Assembly: GCA_963970005.1 (NCBI GenBank)
Contig: CAXAMN010021113.1
Span: 101,831-165,830 of the forward strand
Length of the DNA: 64,000 nt
Direction: 5' to 3'
From: Durusdinium trenchii
Taxonomy: Eukaryota; Sar; Dinophyceae; Suessiales; Symbiodiniaceae
Below the pieces are notes generated by a model. It searched no databases. It saw only the letters and a list, made by a program, of their open reading frames with translations, and was not told the DNA's origin. Shown piece after piece: positions 1 through 13,717 of this stretch (positions within the stretch are counted from its first letter, which is position 1; the number at the start of each line of letters is the position of its first letter). The position numbers were made by a program, and so were the translations under genes.

Positions 1-2634
1 TCCTTGGTCTTCGACCCCAAGACCCTTCACCTTTTCCTAAGAGATCTAAGAATCCGAAGTGGCCCGGGCCGGCAGGGTCGGACGACCCGAACCCAGACCG
101 TTCACCTGGGTTCGGGCCCGAAGTCTTAGTACTCCAAAAGGAGCGCCACCCTTCGAGCCAGTCGCCCGAGGTGGCTATGAAGTGCCGAAGAACTGTCGAA
201 TCGTGATGACGTCCGAGGGTCTTCAGAATGACCCACAGCCCCTCAGAGAGAAATGTTGGTGCCCTGGGTTTGAATCCCAAACAACTTCAACATGCATGGG
301 TTTTTGTAACTTTCATGATTTTTTGATAGAAGATGGCCAGTTGCTTTCTTCATGTGGCTACTCTTGTGGGTGCTTGTTCTACTGTGGCTGAACATTCGGC
401 TAACACATGCTAAAAGAAGCTGTTCGAAGTTGGGAGAGATCCTGTGGAATTTTGAGGTTTGTGAGACAGGCCGATTTGGAAGGTGCTTTTCTTGGTGTTT
501 GCCTCCACTCCAACCAACACCCTCACCCTCACACCCTCGACCAGTTGTGGATTTGGATCCCAACTCTTATGCTGCTCTGAGCGTCCAGCAGGTTCCGGCA
601 CACGCCGGTTCCAGCCTTTCCACACGAAACCTCCTCTCTTTTAGGTTCAAAACCCCTTGAACCGGGACCCTCAGACCTCTCCGCCTGGTGCTGGTGGGCA
701 CCAAGCTCTGACCTCTGCCTTTTCGTTGAACAAATCAACGAGCCGCTCTTGATGATGACCCTCTTCAGATTGCTTGGTGGATTCACAGAGGCAAAGACCC
801 CTCGAATTCTTGAGCCAGCAAGTCGAGTCTATATGTTCCCCGGCATCGGACCGCCCACCTCGGACCATCCGAGACCATTTAATTCACTTCGGAGGGAGCG
901 AGTTTGGAGCGAGCTGAAGCGAGCTGAGGCTCGTGGATGAACCGGAGAAGTTCCTTCCGGAGCGCTTCTTGCCCGACCAGGTGCAAGCCCGAAAGAACGA
1001 TGCTTGGGACGGGGGGGGGGGCCGGGGGGGTCAGGGGGGAAGGAGGACACGTGAGAAAAGGTGAGGAACGGTGAGGACCTGGTGAGGACCTGGTGAGGAC
1101 CTTCCCACCATGTGTCATCCAAACGGTGCTTGACCTGGTGAGACCGAGTCTTTTTTCGGGCCTGGTGCGGATGGAACCGAAGAGAAACACGTGACGGAGG
1201 TGAGGAAGTGGGGAGGAAGTGGGGTGTGCGAAAGGTGAAGAGATCAGAGGGGGTGGTGGGAGGCCATGTGCGCTAGTAACAAGGACGCTACTAGGGGCGC
1301 TCCTGGCCATACTACAGTAGCAAAGGGCATCGCTACGAACGGAGCGATCCGATCGGACGCTATTAGTGGCACAAAAGGACCCTTCCGAGTCGCTACATGG
1401 GAAGATCATGGAAGTGGAACACCAGCTGTTTGGTGTTCGAAACATGGTCATCGAATTGGGGGCCAGCCATCCCACCCAACCATGGATTAAGTCGTTCCCA
1501 GAAGTGGAGAAGATGGCGGGCGTTCAGCTGGACTGGTGGACGTTCAGTCAATTGCGAGGAGGAAGAACCGCTTTCTTCATCTTTGTTTCTATATACTGAA
1601 TAGACCCCCAAATAGAAATAACATCCATGAACATTCCCACGAAACATGTCTTTTTTCCACCGTCCCCCGGTCATTATTTGTTTGGGGAGTCACGGTCTAT
1701 CACAGGGTCCTCGTTGGAGAGGGCGAAACGCCGTCCTGTTCCGCCAGGTTTGGTCGGCTCGATCGTGTAGGAGATCTATTGCCTATATTCGAAGAACTAT
1801 CGATTTAAGGGTTTGAATCCCGAACAACCATCTATTTTGCCATCTTTTGCTAAGACCACAAAATTCAGGTCAACCGAACTCTCTTAAAGGGTCTTCTCGG
1901 AAGGCAAGGACCGGGTTTCGTGGTGCGAGGGAGGTTTTGAGACGTTTTGCAGCTGTGATCAGCAGGGGAGTGAGGGCCTTCGATCAGCTGAGATCAGCTG
2001 AGGACCCCTTGAAGTCCATCTTGGACCACAAACTCCTCTCTGGACCTTTCAGTTCCTTGCCGCACCGAGATCACGGAGTTCCATGCATCGGTGGGGGGGG
2101 GGCGCATGCCCGCGCCGCGAACTTACCGCGCCCGTCTGGGTACAAAAGGGCGGAGCACAGGACCTTTGGTGGCGGCCCTTTGAGGTACCACTCTTCAGAG
2201 TTGGTCGGCCGCTGGCTGTTTCCCAAGAAGAACTGAGTTGAAGCAAGACCTGGGGGATAGAGAATTCGAACGCCATTGCTCCTTGTGACCATGCGACAGA
2301 TGGCGACAGCTGGCCATCTAGTGGTCCGACAAAGGTGTTCTAGCAAGACAGTTTCATGTTGTGAATCTAGGGATTGATCACATTGAGTGGCAATCATGTT
2401 GATCACATGAATCACATTGACATTGACATGAATGTTGTTGATGGATTGATCTGGAGTGGCAAGGTGTGCTTCGACCCTTTGTTTGGGGGATCCTTTGTTT
2501 GGACTCCGTTTCACGGGGCCGCCACACTGCAAAACCGAACCCGTGACGGAACGGCGCTGATTTCATGCCAGACCCCCAGCAACATGGGTCTTTGCCCGAT
2601 CCTTGACGCAGAGCGAGTGACAAGCACCAGCATC
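1..2634. other. Non-genic DNA, no feature recognised
   Basis: No exon, RNA gene or mobile-element coding sequence is recognisable on either strand. Open frames are short and change composition without any family motif. The stretch has a G run near 1011-1032, and near 1266-1330 a degenerate copy of the CTACTAG-type dispersed repeat described at 13648. At about 1399-1455 it shares sequence with 58598-58655 (a 'catggaagtgga' start followed by a 'ctgtttggt..tcg.aacat' core). Confidence 0.6.
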
Positions 2635-2719
2635 TACCAGGACCTTCCAACAGGTGGTTTTTGGGCACTCCTTGACCTCTAAGAGGCTGTTTATAGACAC
2701 CTCTTGGAAGGTCCTGGTA
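2635..2719. repeat. Foldback (MITE-like) element, family B, copy 1
   Basis: An 85-bp element whose two ends are perfect 16-bp inverted copies of each other (TACCAGGACCTTCCAA and its complement). The interior contains 'ggtggtttttgggcac' and 'gacctctaagaggc'. The same ends and interior recur at 52923-53017 and 54603-54699, and more divergently at 23843-23936. There is no coding capacity, so any movement would need a transposase from elsewhere. Family identity is unknown. Confidence 0.85.
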
Positions 2720-3074
2720 TTTAACCACTGTTTTCTTTTTTATTTTTTGCCTGGTTAGTGGATAAAGTCAGTGAAGGTTGGCAGTTGGCATGTGATTTTT
2801 GACCACATGTGTTTTTTTGGGCACCAACGATAGAAAGAGGATTCGGTCCGGTGGTTGGGAGATGCTTCTCGCAAAGGGTGGGGTCAAATGCATCAAGAAC
2901 ACCATGACTTCGGTCCAGGGCCCGGCCCCTCCCCTTGTCCGAACTCAGGGTCCAATGAGCCGTGATGAAGCAAATCCAATTCATCTCGAACGGCAGAACG
3001 GTGAGAGAAACGGTGCTTCAGGCCACGGTCTGTCAATTGAAGCTGCCAAACACCGTGACGCCCCAAGCAGGTCC

Positions 3075-3175
3075 ATTTTTTGGTTCCCAGAGGCGACCCT
3101 AGACCCGAATCCTCTGGAGGGGTCTGGGGTTTCTCACTAATCCCGAGGTTTTGAGGGACCAGTCAGGTTATTTGG
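3075..3175. repeat. Dispersed repeat, family G, copy 1
   Basis: About 100 bp containing 'gcgaccctagacccgaatcc', 'ggtctggggtttctcac' and 'ggttttgagggacca'. The reverse complement of this block recurs near 22145-22235 with the same order of motifs, and a related block lies near 8701-8830. It is non-coding and of unknown type. Its presence in both orientations marks it as an interspersed repeat rather than a gene. Confidence 0.6.
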
Positions 3176-4790
3176 AGCGTCTGGGTTCCTCAACTCCTTC
3201 GTGCCTCTCCATCGCAGATGCCGACTGTTGGGCCGGATGGAGATCCGATCTCCAGTTGTCAAACCCGGAGCCTGTTTCCTAATCAGAAGTGAAGGAATTC
3301 ACTACAGATGTGTCTCCTGCAGGTAGTTCACCTGGAATTTTGATCTATATAAAGCCCCGAACCCCATCTGCCCATCTGTGCGGAGTAGCGTCAGTCGTCG
3401 CGTACGCCTAGGCTTTGGGCCCCGCATGTGTATGGGTGCGCGACTGGCAGACATGGCCACTGGGTGGAACGGGTCGCGGGGCGAGGAGCGGACACTTAGA
3501 AAGAAGTCGCATCGCATGGAGATGTGGAGATGTGGACCCCTTCAAGACGTTGGTCGCAACGCATATATGTTTTTCGGATTCATGTTCTTTAGTTACCGGG
3601 CTGTATGTTGAAACCTCAGATAAGCCCCCTCATTTTCTTTTCGATTGGACACCGAAACAGTACAATCATGTGTGCCTCCGCACACGCGTTGATCGGTGTG
3701 CCAGTCATTTGGTCCATCTTCCCAGACCAGACTTGAAGCCCACCAAAACACGTTCGGCCAGAATAGTAGGTTTTTCCTCACTTGCAGTTGGAAGGTTGGA
3801 AGTGCAGATTTCATGGGCCGGATGTTGTGGGTTAAACGATCGATCTTTTTCGAAGACCCCCGTGTTGTTATCGGTCGATGCATGTGATTGTCTTCCGTGT
3901 TCTTTCCTTCAATTCACCGTGTCGTGGCAAGGGGCACTTTTCAATGATCCAAGCTTGGGGTGATCCATTCGCAGAAAGCTCACAATAGCTCGTGGAAGTA
4001 CAGTGGGCGTTCTTCGTCCATTTGGAGTTTGTAGTAATGTATACTCTTGATTAATAACCCCTCCATTTCAATTGAACAACCTCTTCATGTGGGGGCGGTT
4101 TATCAATCAACAGTCTACATTACTTCCAAGGGGTCCAGGCACTTCCAAGTCCTTTGACCAGTGGATCTTGACCGTCCGTCCATACCAGGACCTTGAGGTT
4201 GAGAATTGCTTTTGGAATTCAGACACGTCACACACACACATAGTCACTTGAGATTTTCTTAAGACCCTTTGAACAAATATCTATTGAACAGACCACATGT
4301 AAGTTTAAAACTGCTGAAACAGCTTGACCAAACAGACCACATGCAACCCCAAAAAACGCTGAACGAGTTTAGTTTGAATTTGATTGAGCAGACCACACGC
4401 ACACCCAAACGATGTGTTTGAGTTTTCCTCTTTCAAACTGAAAAGAGGCACCGGAAAACCTTTCGACTTCCAAGTGCAGCTCAAACCCACGAAGTCGGTC
4501 CCACAGCTCCCACAGTCGGTCTCCGTTGAAATGGAGGACCTGTAGTGATCCGGTGGCAGATGGCCTATAGAGTCGGGTCTCTGGTAGAGTTGGCTTCGGG
4601 AGTTCGTCTCAGATTCGTCAACTTGATCGGTGTAGAGCTCTGAAGGGTCTGGGCGACGTGGGAGGTGAGGAGTTGTTCGCTCTTTTCGGCAACCCCAATT
4701 GGTGGGTTCTGCATGGCTCTTCCAACAATAGCAGGGAGCATGTTGCAATTCTTAAAAGGGTTTTTCTTGAGAAACTTGTTTTTCTCAAGC

Positions 4791-4845
4791 ACTACTTGTA
4801 CCACTACAACTACCACTACGACTACCACTACTACTATGACTACTA

Positions 4846-4879
<34 letters not shown>

Positions 4880-4984
4880 CTCCTACTACTACTACTACTT
4901 CTACTACTACTACCAACTACTATAACTACTACTAACTACTACTAACTACTACTAACTACTACTAACTACTACTACTACTACTAG

Positions 4985-5050
<66 letters not shown>

Positions 5051-5212
5051 GCTACTACTAGCTACTACTACGACGACTACGACGACTACGACTACTACGA
5101 CTACTACGACTACTACGACGACTACGACGACTACGACGACTACGACTACTACGACTACTACGACTATGACTATGACTATTACTATTACTATTACTCTGTA
5201 TACTACTTCTTG
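4791..5212. repeat. ACT/CGACTA trinucleotide microsatellite array
   Basis: About 420 bp of near-pure trinucleotide repeat. It begins as mixed ACT/ACC triplets, becomes (ACT)n broken by 'agctact' and 'aactact' interruptions, and ends in CGACTA and then CTATTA variants. Frames across it give only Thr, Tyr, Ser or Arg/Ser homopolymers, so they are not genes. Confidence 0.95.
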
Positions 5213-6644
5213 CTTGCTTCTTCCTCCTTCTTCGCCTCGTTTTCGTCTCTGAGGAGATCATGACCTTGATGGCGAAGTTCACCTCGCGCTTCTACTTCGA
5301 ACTGGCACCCAACCAAAGCTGGCAGGATCGGAGACTGGGCAGAACATCGAACTCTGTGGATCCTCACAGCGAAGCGTACTGACTACTGATCGTTTAAACA
5401 TGGGGTTTGATGGGGTTCTCATGCCACACATGGGGTTGTCCGTACTGTCCCTCAAAAAGGTTTCATGGGGTTCTCAAATGATCATTGAGTTTCACAAGGG
5501 TTGGTTGGCATTTTTAGCAGTATTGACTCTATATTTTGTGTGGTTCAGAAGCCCCCCCTCATCATTAGGACTTAGGGTGTGCATGTGGATCACATGTGCA
5601 CAAGCAACACGATTAAAACCAAGTTTTCGTCCTGTGGAAAGGACACAACTGATAAAGTAGTGAACTAAGTTTGAGTATGACCGAGTCTCAGTAGACATCT
5701 CTCGTAAGAAAGCCTGGAAGAGGCAGTTCTGCCTCTATTCGGAAAAAGAAACAGCTGAGATGTTCCCGCCATGGCCTTGGCGAAGGAGAGGACACAATCA
5801 ACCAGGTGCTTGATGGGTTTTGATCCGTGCACTTCTTGGGGATAGATCAGTGCATGCCGTCCTGCTGGTCCCGCTTGGGCACGCAGCTGTGCAGCCGTGA
5901 ACACGTCATGGGAACTGGGGACCCAGCAGCACGGAAGGGTCTCTGATCAGAGCGTCCAATCTGCTGGTCAAGTCCTTGCGCGGGAAGGGGGGATGGGACG
6001 GTCACCGTGTTCAGCTGTTCCACGCTCGGTCTGACACCGGTCTCCTGTTTTCGTCATCTGAGGATGCAGACTGCGAAGGCTCCTGATCCCATTCCCACCT
6101 TGAACTTCACCGTCAGGAGCGTCCCACCGCACTGGTGGTCTGGTGGTCGGGTGGAGCTGGTTGTTGGGCGCATTAAGCGCGTTTGGGGCAGCGTGTGGTG
6201 CCGATATGGAGGTACCAAGATAGGAGGTACATTCCGTGAAACATGGAAGTGCAGAACAATCCGTTCGTAGAGGAAAATTGTAATCCAAGGGCCTTGAATG
6301 ATCTTTTTCAGGAGTGTAGTTGGATGGCGGATGGTTGTTCCCGGAAATGGATTCAGCTCTCCGGATCACCCCTGCGGATGGTCGGATTGACCAAGAACTT
6401 GGAGAAGTCTAACATGGTCTGAGATGGTTTCAGGTTGGTATCCACCCAAAAGAAGGTTCCTGTGTCCAATGGAACCTTGGTGAACATCGTGCGTCAACCA
6501 GACTCTAGATTGACATCCTTGCTTGTTGATGCGGTTGTCTTCCCGTTCCTGTTCCATATCTCCTGCGACCCACCGGCCCTCACGATGGCTCCTGGTACGC
6601 CGCACAGGTCCCATGACACACCTGGTTTTCCTTCGCAAAAACCA
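5213..6644. other. Non-genic DNA, no feature recognised
   Basis: No exon with family similarity and no structural RNA was seen on either strand. A short in-frame Arg/Ser-rich tail on the minus strand is just the flank of the ACT array. Confidence 0.6.
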
Positions 6645-6765
6645 CCAGCAGTCACAGAGCTCGGGGTGCGATCCATGGAGGTTAGGCTTGAGGTGCCCGA
6701 ACGTCACATCCACTCACGTGCTTGGGGACGTTTCACACCAGGTACTCGAGCTCTGTGACTCCTGG
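6645..6765. repeat. Foldback (MITE-like) element, family A, copy 1
   Basis: The element starts CCAGCAGTCACAGAGCTC and ends GAGCTCTGTGACTCCTGG, inverted copies of each other. The interior has the family landmarks 'gcgatccatggaggtta' and 'catccactcac'. Other copies are at 14141-14235, 47842-47936 and 59894-59996 (opposite orientation). This copy is longer than the ~95-bp norm, and its terminal repeat has diverged in parallel in both arms, which suggests selection or conversion of the hairpin. Confidence 0.85.
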
Positions 6766-9700
6766 AACATCGTTTTGGTGTGTGAACACCTTTCTTTTTC
6801 ACGGGACACCCGGTTCGCGGCGCGGTCGACGAGGCGCGGTTCGGTTTCCCCATCGGCACCGGACGGCCTTCCGTTCGCCTCGTTGGCAGGAACCCATGAA
6901 CAGATCCCGCTGGAAGCACTGTGCTGGAGCGGTGACTGGAGTCTGAAGGGACGGGAAAAAAGCATCGTCCGGTGTGGTATACCAGTGGCCCGGCCGGTTT
7001 GCCATGAAACATTTACAGGTTTTCACACACGAAACACCGTTTTTTGCTGGGAAAGCCCGGTTTATGATGCTTTGTGGGGCCCCGGGTAAGTGCATCTAGG
7101 TCAATGATGCAGATCGCGGGATCCTGGCATAGTCATCCTGGAATAGATAGAACCTGAACAAATAAAATCAAACCCAACAACAAATGAAACTGCATAATGT
7201 TTTTGGATTGGCTCACATTCTATCTGCTCCAGGACGGTTGTATCTTAGCGCCATCCCTGGCCTTTTTGATGTGGCGATGAAGACCCCTCGAGCGAAAGTC
7301 TTCCAGGCAGAGCAAAGACATAGCCTCCCTCCAAACATGGGGTCTCCAGGCCACCATCCCTTACCATCCCTTTTCAAAAGCTCGTATTGCAAAAACTTGT
7401 TTCACTCCTACCTACTAAGTCATTAGGTGCCTAGGACCCTTTGGAGGCCTGTTTGTGACTGAACCAACCAGGGGATCAAGTTCGGTCATGGAAGAACCAG
7501 GAAGCCCATGCTTTGATCATAGCCAAAAGGCCGAGAAGGATTTACCGATTTACCTCAGTGTAGAGGGCCAGGGTGAAGTGAACACCCTCAAATCTTTCAC
7601 GAGTAGCGACGCTAGCGAGCTCGAGAGACAGGCCCGTGTGCAGCAAGAACAAGAAATGACGCCCCTTCCTGGTTCTTCACACCCTTTCAGATCTGAAATT
7701 CACCATAGAAACCCTTCTTAAAGGGTCACTATCAGAGGGACGCTCAAGGGTTGGCCACAAAAATGAAGAAGCTGGTCAGCTGGTTGTTTGATCTTCTTTG
7801 CTCCCGTCTTCTCAGTCTTCTTCATGTCATCCACTCGGTGGAACCTTGCGAACGGTGGACGGGTGAGATTCTCCTCCAGTGACCGGAAACACCCCCGGTG
7901 GGGTCGATCGTTTGAGCAAGAGATGCTTGGAAATCAACATGTGCATTCGTGTGATCGCAAAAGATTAAGAAGAACCAACATGCAACAACACCCACATATA
8001 CGGTCGAGTGCCTCATCAGTTGGTGACGGAACTTGATGATCCCAGCCAGCGACCCAACTTGAAGTCTTTTTGTGTGACCTGAACCTGGAGACTCACTGTG
8101 GGGCACGAACTGAAGAACTGAAGTTTTCATCACTTGTGTTCACATGAAGGTATTACTTACAGCTCCTTGTTGTTTTATAAATTCAATCCAAGACCCAAAC
8201 AACCAAAGATGGTTCCTCCATGACTGTTCCTGATTGTTCTCACTCCACACGCCGGACTTATCTAATCGTCGCCGAGGCCACGATGAGATCTCGATCGCCG
8301 GTGAAGCACCGATCGCGACGTCCAGATGTGGATCGCTGGCCGTTGGTAGGTCCGAAAGTGGGCGAAAGAAGCAGCAGAGTCGACCTGGACCACTTGGGAC
8401 CTGCTAGAAGCATGAACCATATGATACAAGACTGGTAACTGGTACCATCGACCCTACAGATCCAGCAGGATCTAAGGATCTTAACAATTTAAACAAACAT
8501 CTACCAGGAGTCGACCCGTTCGTACCTCGGGTTCAATGGGTTTCAGGTCGTACCTGCTTACTTTTTCTTTCGGAGTATGCCCGATGCTCTAAGGTATTCT
8601 TGGAGGGTCTCAGGTATAGATCTTGAAGAGCCCTGGATATCATGAGTATCATGGATTATCATGGTATCCTTTGTTTCTGTCAACACTTGTGGTGTAATTT
8701 GTTTTTTCCCTAAGAATCGGGCCCCTCAAATAGAGTTTTGAGGCTGGACCCCTGCCATGGAGGGCCCAAGTGTGTGTTTTTTGACCCAAACGCGACCCTG
8801 GACCCTCCGTTCAGTAGGGTCCGGACCCAGAATCCCTGGAAGTCTCCAATTCCTCGGGTTTTCCAGCGGACCGGTCGGCCTGTGAACGGAGGCTGGATCG
8901 GAGGACCGGTCGCCCCCAACGTTCCGCGTTCGGGAGGTGAACGACCCATCGACCCGGAAAGACCCAAATCAACGGGCGAGAAAAAGAAGACGGTCTCCCT
9001 ATCGCTAAGGGCAGGGTCCAGGAGCATCCGTTCCACGAAGGGCTGTCGGCAGATCCCCCCAGGTAGTTCGGGCAAAACCTCGGTGGTGTCGTACCGAAAC
9101 ACCTCCGTTCGACCTGGATCTGGTAGGATGGAAAAAAGGTCCGGTGGACCGGAAGACCTGGCGACGGAAGCACAAAAAGAGATGAAGATGTGACGATGTT
9201 CTTGATGGTGTGCGTCCAAGACGACGCCCCTTTACTCCACTTGATTCCAGCGTTGATTCTGATTTCATGGATCTTCTAAGCTGGAATTTTGAAAAAGGTC
9301 TTCCAAACATGTTCGCTGTTTCTCTCTGCCTTGTAATCTTTCTCCAGCTGCTCCGCTGCTGGCCCACTTCTCGCCTGGCCCAGTTCGTCCACCCAGTGGA
9401 TACGGCCAGATATGCTGGCCTTGGTTGGATTCGGTTCATTTTTCCTCTTTTGCACGGACAGATACGCTGGCCTCCCCAGGCCAGATACGCATGCTGCAGA
9501 GGCCGCACAGCCGATCCACTGGAATCGATAGCCCGATCGAGCTTCGAAGCCCTTTTTCCAACCCCCACCCTCCCCCAGGCGTCTAAAAGACTCGGTCCGG
9601 ATCGGATCAACTGGGGGCAGCTGCGGGGGGGGGTGCCTCGGCGACCGGAGCGACGGGCTGCGACGAAAGGGGCGCGCGCGGAAAAAAAAGCGCGCGCGGA

Positions 9701-10631
9701 CCAAACGCGCTCGGTGCGTTGGGGAGACGTGGTTCGGTGCGGGGAGCCGTGTGGATGAAGGATACCCGGATTCCCGGATACCCTCGGCCCTCCGATCTCG
9801 ATGTACCATCTTGAGAGTTCGTGACCTTGAGAGTTTGGGAGAACGAACAAACGGCCAAATAGGCTTTTTTTTATAAGTGACCGAACCAACCAGGGCTTCG
9901 GTCATGAACGGAAGAACCAGGTAATACCAGGTACTGTAGTTTCTTTTGGTTCTTAATCAGTCTACATTTGCAGGACGGTCGAAGATGCCATGGTTGGGGT
10001 GGGTGCCAGGGTGGTCTAACCACTGAGGATATGGGACAGGAGCCCAAACGGAATGGTGGAGAATTGCTGAGCTCGGCGGCGCACCAGAGTGACCAATCCG
10101 AAAGATGAACGCCGAACCCAAGCGGCAAGAGCTCCCGGTACTCCACTCATAAGAGCGACCTCCAACAGGTCCTGGTCTTCCACAGCGTAAAGATATCGCC
10201 AGCCTGGCCTGGGGATTGGGCATGGCGCCAGCTGTGGGACCGGACTTGCGGCGACTGGTCCGGGTCCGACGTTTTCCATCCGAAAGAGCTTGGTCCGCAG
10301 AATTCCGCTTTCCCTGGGCCCTTCAACCGCGCAAGCGGTAGGAATGGATCGAGAATGGCGAGGCTGGGTGTGGAACACGGACGCGGCGCCGCACGTCGCT
10401 CCCAGAGAATGGGTTGTCACCCTCGTGCCGTTGCGAGAGAAGTGGCAGACATGTGCCGTTGCGATCTCCGAAGTTTCAGAGGCGTGACCGGCTGAAAACG
10501 GACGGAAGTTCCTCTCATTTCCACAGCTTTGCATGACGAATCTTCGCATCCACCTGGGATTCATTGAAGGATGGGATTCGTCACGAGCCTGATGATACAC
10601 CTCGGTGCCATCTCTTCCTCAGCAAGGTGAT
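6766..10631. other. Mostly non-genic DNA with two repeat-family copies
   Basis: No gene is recognisable. About 8502-8620 is a degenerate copy of the family F foldback ('gagtcgacccgttcgtacct' ... 'ggtctcaggta'). About 8701-8830 resembles family G ('gcgaccctggaccctccg' and 'ccggaccc'). A short motif, 'gaccaaccaggg...ttcggtcatg...gaagaaccagg', occurs twice, near 7456-7503 and 9880-9925. The long minus-strand open frame at 9005-9889 has no recognisable domain and overlaps these repeats. Confidence 0.55.
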
Positions 10632-10738
10632 CATGTGACTCACTAGCATGGAAGTGTAGTTCACCCCTTGTTTGTAGAGGAGTTCGTCGTCTTCCAAGGG
10701 ACCATGCCATCCTCTTCCATGTTTGAGTCAGAGTGTAC
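10632..10738. repeat. Foldback (MITE-like) element, family C, diverged copy
   Basis: The left end 'tgactcactagcatggaagtg' and right end 'cttccatgtttgagtcagagtgt' are imperfect inverted copies. They match the better preserved element at 14870-14972. Non-coding. Confidence 0.7.
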
Positions 10739-13647
10739 CATATCCCTGAAATCATCCTGTCTGGGTCACCAATAGACTACTCTACACTGTCCTGTCCTGG
10801 AGGTCGATACACGGGGTGGGGTGACCAGAGGCCCTTGCTGAAACGCTCAAACCGAAGCCACATGAACATCCTTGAGCCACAACGGTCGGGTGTCTTCGTC
10901 TCCAATGGACCAGCCGGGGAGAGGGAGACTCAATTTACTATGACGGAAACGGAAAACAACCAAAAAGAAAGAGATTAAGGAGTGAATCTCACGAGGGCTC
11001 TCATCTCCACTCCTGAGAATCAGCCAGGTGCGGCTGCTTGTCGTAGATTGTTGGGGCAGGGTGGCTGGTGAAGGAGATGGGATCACTCCCTGGGAGAGTG
11101 GCAGGTGGCGATTCATACCAAAACTTAACCAGACCACATCATGCCAGATGCAGTGAGCCTTTGGACTTGCGAGAGTAGAACGTCTTCCGGACCTGTTTCA
11201 AGTCTGACTTGGGATGCGGAAATCCGATTGAATTGGCCATGCACCCATGAAGCGGGTCGTTTTGAGGTTGAGATGATGGTTCTTCTTCCCATTCTTTCCT
11301 TGTTTTGAACCATGTCCACCTTCCGCGGCCCGCTGTCACCACGTTCGCTCTCCTGTCCTGTGCTCCCAAACCGCGGTCACCACGGTCTCCGACCCTTCGG
11401 CGCGCCGCTTCGGAGCCGGTTCGGAGCCGTTCGGAGCCGTTTCGCAGCCGTTTCGCCGCGCTGTGCGCTGTCTCTTGGGGTCGGTGTCCTTTTGAAGACC
11501 CGAAGAAGGCGAGTCGAACGGGGTGAAAGGTGGTTTTTTCCCAAGATCGAACTGGCTCCAGACGGAGAATTCTCACCGGAGACCCCCAAAAAGAAGTCTA
11601 GTCTGACCCGGTAAAACCTGCTCTTGGGCCTCCTTGAGTCGTGTTTCTGTATGACCTCCAGTCAAATGAGGTGACGAAATGGGAGGTTCACACAGAAGGT
11701 TTCATCAAAGGCCGGGTGACCAGAGAGCTTTTGCTTAGGTGACAGGGGGATTTTACAAGAACCAGCCGCCTCGTTAGATCAGATCTCAACACCTGCGTTT
11801 TTCAAAAGAGCACCAAAGTTTGGACCTCAAAGTGAGGGCCCCTTGAGTGCCTTGAATCCATTCTCCTGCTGAGGGTGGCTGGATTTTTTTGTTTGCTCGA
11901 TATAAGGTCCTACGCCCTGCGGGAGGGCTACTGGACTCGCTTGCAGAAGCTCAACCCACCGCCTTCTTCTCGGGCCCAGCGGGCGGGGAACGCTGTGAAT
12001 GTCGGGGTGGATGGCAGCAGGACAGAGGCTGATGCAACCCACAATTCAGCAGGACACACCCTTTGAAGTCCTCAACTTGATGCATCCTCATCACAGGATT
12101 TTGGTTGGAAGATGTCAGATGTTTTTATGTTGCTGGGGCATTCTTCCATGTTGAGAAGAACCATGCTTACCGGAGAACATCTACCTTCTTTCCATTTGAC
12201 AAGAACTACGATAGAGTCACGAGTCCTCGCCAACCTGTTTGAAGGAAGGGTAAGGTCATGCCGCACTTGACTTGCCTTTCCCAAGATTGTTTGAACTTGC
12301 AACTACCTCACTAGGAGCACAAGAAGGTCAGCATAGACATGGGAAGACGTTTCCCCCAAAACATTCCTTTTTCAACATGAGTCTTCTGACTCAACGACCC
12401 TCGTTGAGTCAGGGATGAAGGGAGGGTAGCTGGGTAGAGCCTCTTCACCTTCCTTCCGCTGGTGGCTGCCCGATGGGAAGACGGCCCGATGGGAAGACGG
12501 CTCTCCAAAGGAATTGACACGTTTTGGAAGGAACTGACCCTCTACCCCCCCTCTGAAAAAAGAGGACTTGTCTACTATAGTTCTCAACAGGAGAACACGA
12601 CTTCTCTTTCAACGCATCCCCCAAAAAACAGCACAGCAGTTAGGGCTGGACATCTCCTCTTTGCTTCCCGCCAACGGTGGATTCTTCGCCACGCGCGGTC
12701 ACGCGAGCCGCGACGGCAGGCCTGGGCCAAGAAGTCCAAAACGGTTCCCTCACGGATCCCGGCCGCAGGCGACCGGGCGATGGACGGCCGCAGGGGTTCC
12801 CTGGTGGTGGTTGCAGAAGCGTGAAGCATGGGAGGCTTGTGGTGTTTTTTCCCGAAGAAACCTGAGATCGGTGGGATAAAAGCACTGGGTGAACGGAATT
12901 TCAGAACCTTGTACTGGCTTTTGAATGGGATTCGAATGGAGTGATCTTTTGAGGACAGGACATAGATGTGGAGGAGTACAGCGGGTGAAGAATGTGACAA
13001 GAGATTTGAAAGATGTCTACCTGGAAAGTCTGTCCCACCCAGAAACACATGGATGTTCCCCCGAAAAACCACCCGTTTACGCGAACTGCTCTATTGAAAC
13101 AACCACTTGTTTCTGTTCTGGTTGTTTGGATTTCCAGCTGGCTAATTTGCAGGCTTTGTACATTTCAGGTGCTGATTTGGGGGTGGCAGGTTTTGTTGGT
13201 GCAATCCAGACAGGTTGGCCACCAGTTCTGAAGCAATCTTAGTGACCCCGCTTTGGGTGTACGACAGGTTCTTTTTTTCTGGTCAAGTTTGTGTGCTTGT
13301 GGTAATGGTTGTTATATAATACTCGTACCTAGTTTCTGTTCAAACACCCAAACAACTTCACTCAGAAGATGCAAAGAAGGAAGAGAGAAGACTTGGTAGC
13401 TTAGTAGCTTGAGCGTCAAGAAAGGGCCGCGTGGGGAGGCCGTCTAAAATCATTCTAATATACTACCCAGGAAAAGTGGATCACCTGCAAAACAATCTTT
13501 TTTTGAGGGGCGTCTTCCCCAGGAGTGATAGAACAGCTGGAACGTCGAGCTCGGGGAGGAACGCCGATGCAGCTGTCTTGAGTCGGCTCGGTCCCACATT
13601 CTCGGATTCATCGGGTGGGGGGATCCTTTTTGCATTTTTAAACATCA
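10739..13647. other. Non-genic DNA, no feature recognised
   Basis: No exon, RNA or element coding sequence could be supported. A GC-rich patch near 11325-11520 contains several 'ttcggagccg' reiterations but no family motif. Confidence 0.55.
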
Positions 13648-13717
13648 ACTAGTAGTAACAAGGGCATAGCTAGTAGTAGCTTCTAGCTACTAGTGGTCAT
13701 GCCCTTGTTACTAGTAG
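13648..13717. repeat. CTACTAG-type dispersed repeat, hairpin copy
   Basis: 'actagtagtaacaagggcat' at the left is repeated inverted at the right ('atgcccttgttactagtag'), with tandem 'gctagtagtagcttctag' between. Related but more degenerate tracts built from 'ctactaggtggaggccatcgc' and 'gcaagaacgctacta' lie near 1266-1330, 14427-14520, 16001-16081, 22781-22855, 36201-36265 and 48313-48405. This is a genome-wide simple interspersed repeat, not a gene. Confidence 0.8.

Noticed and set aside
9005..9889. 294-codon minus-strand open frame
   Set aside because: No recognisable domain, overlaps repeat-family sequence, Arg/Pro/Ser-rich composition typical of GC-rich shadow frames.
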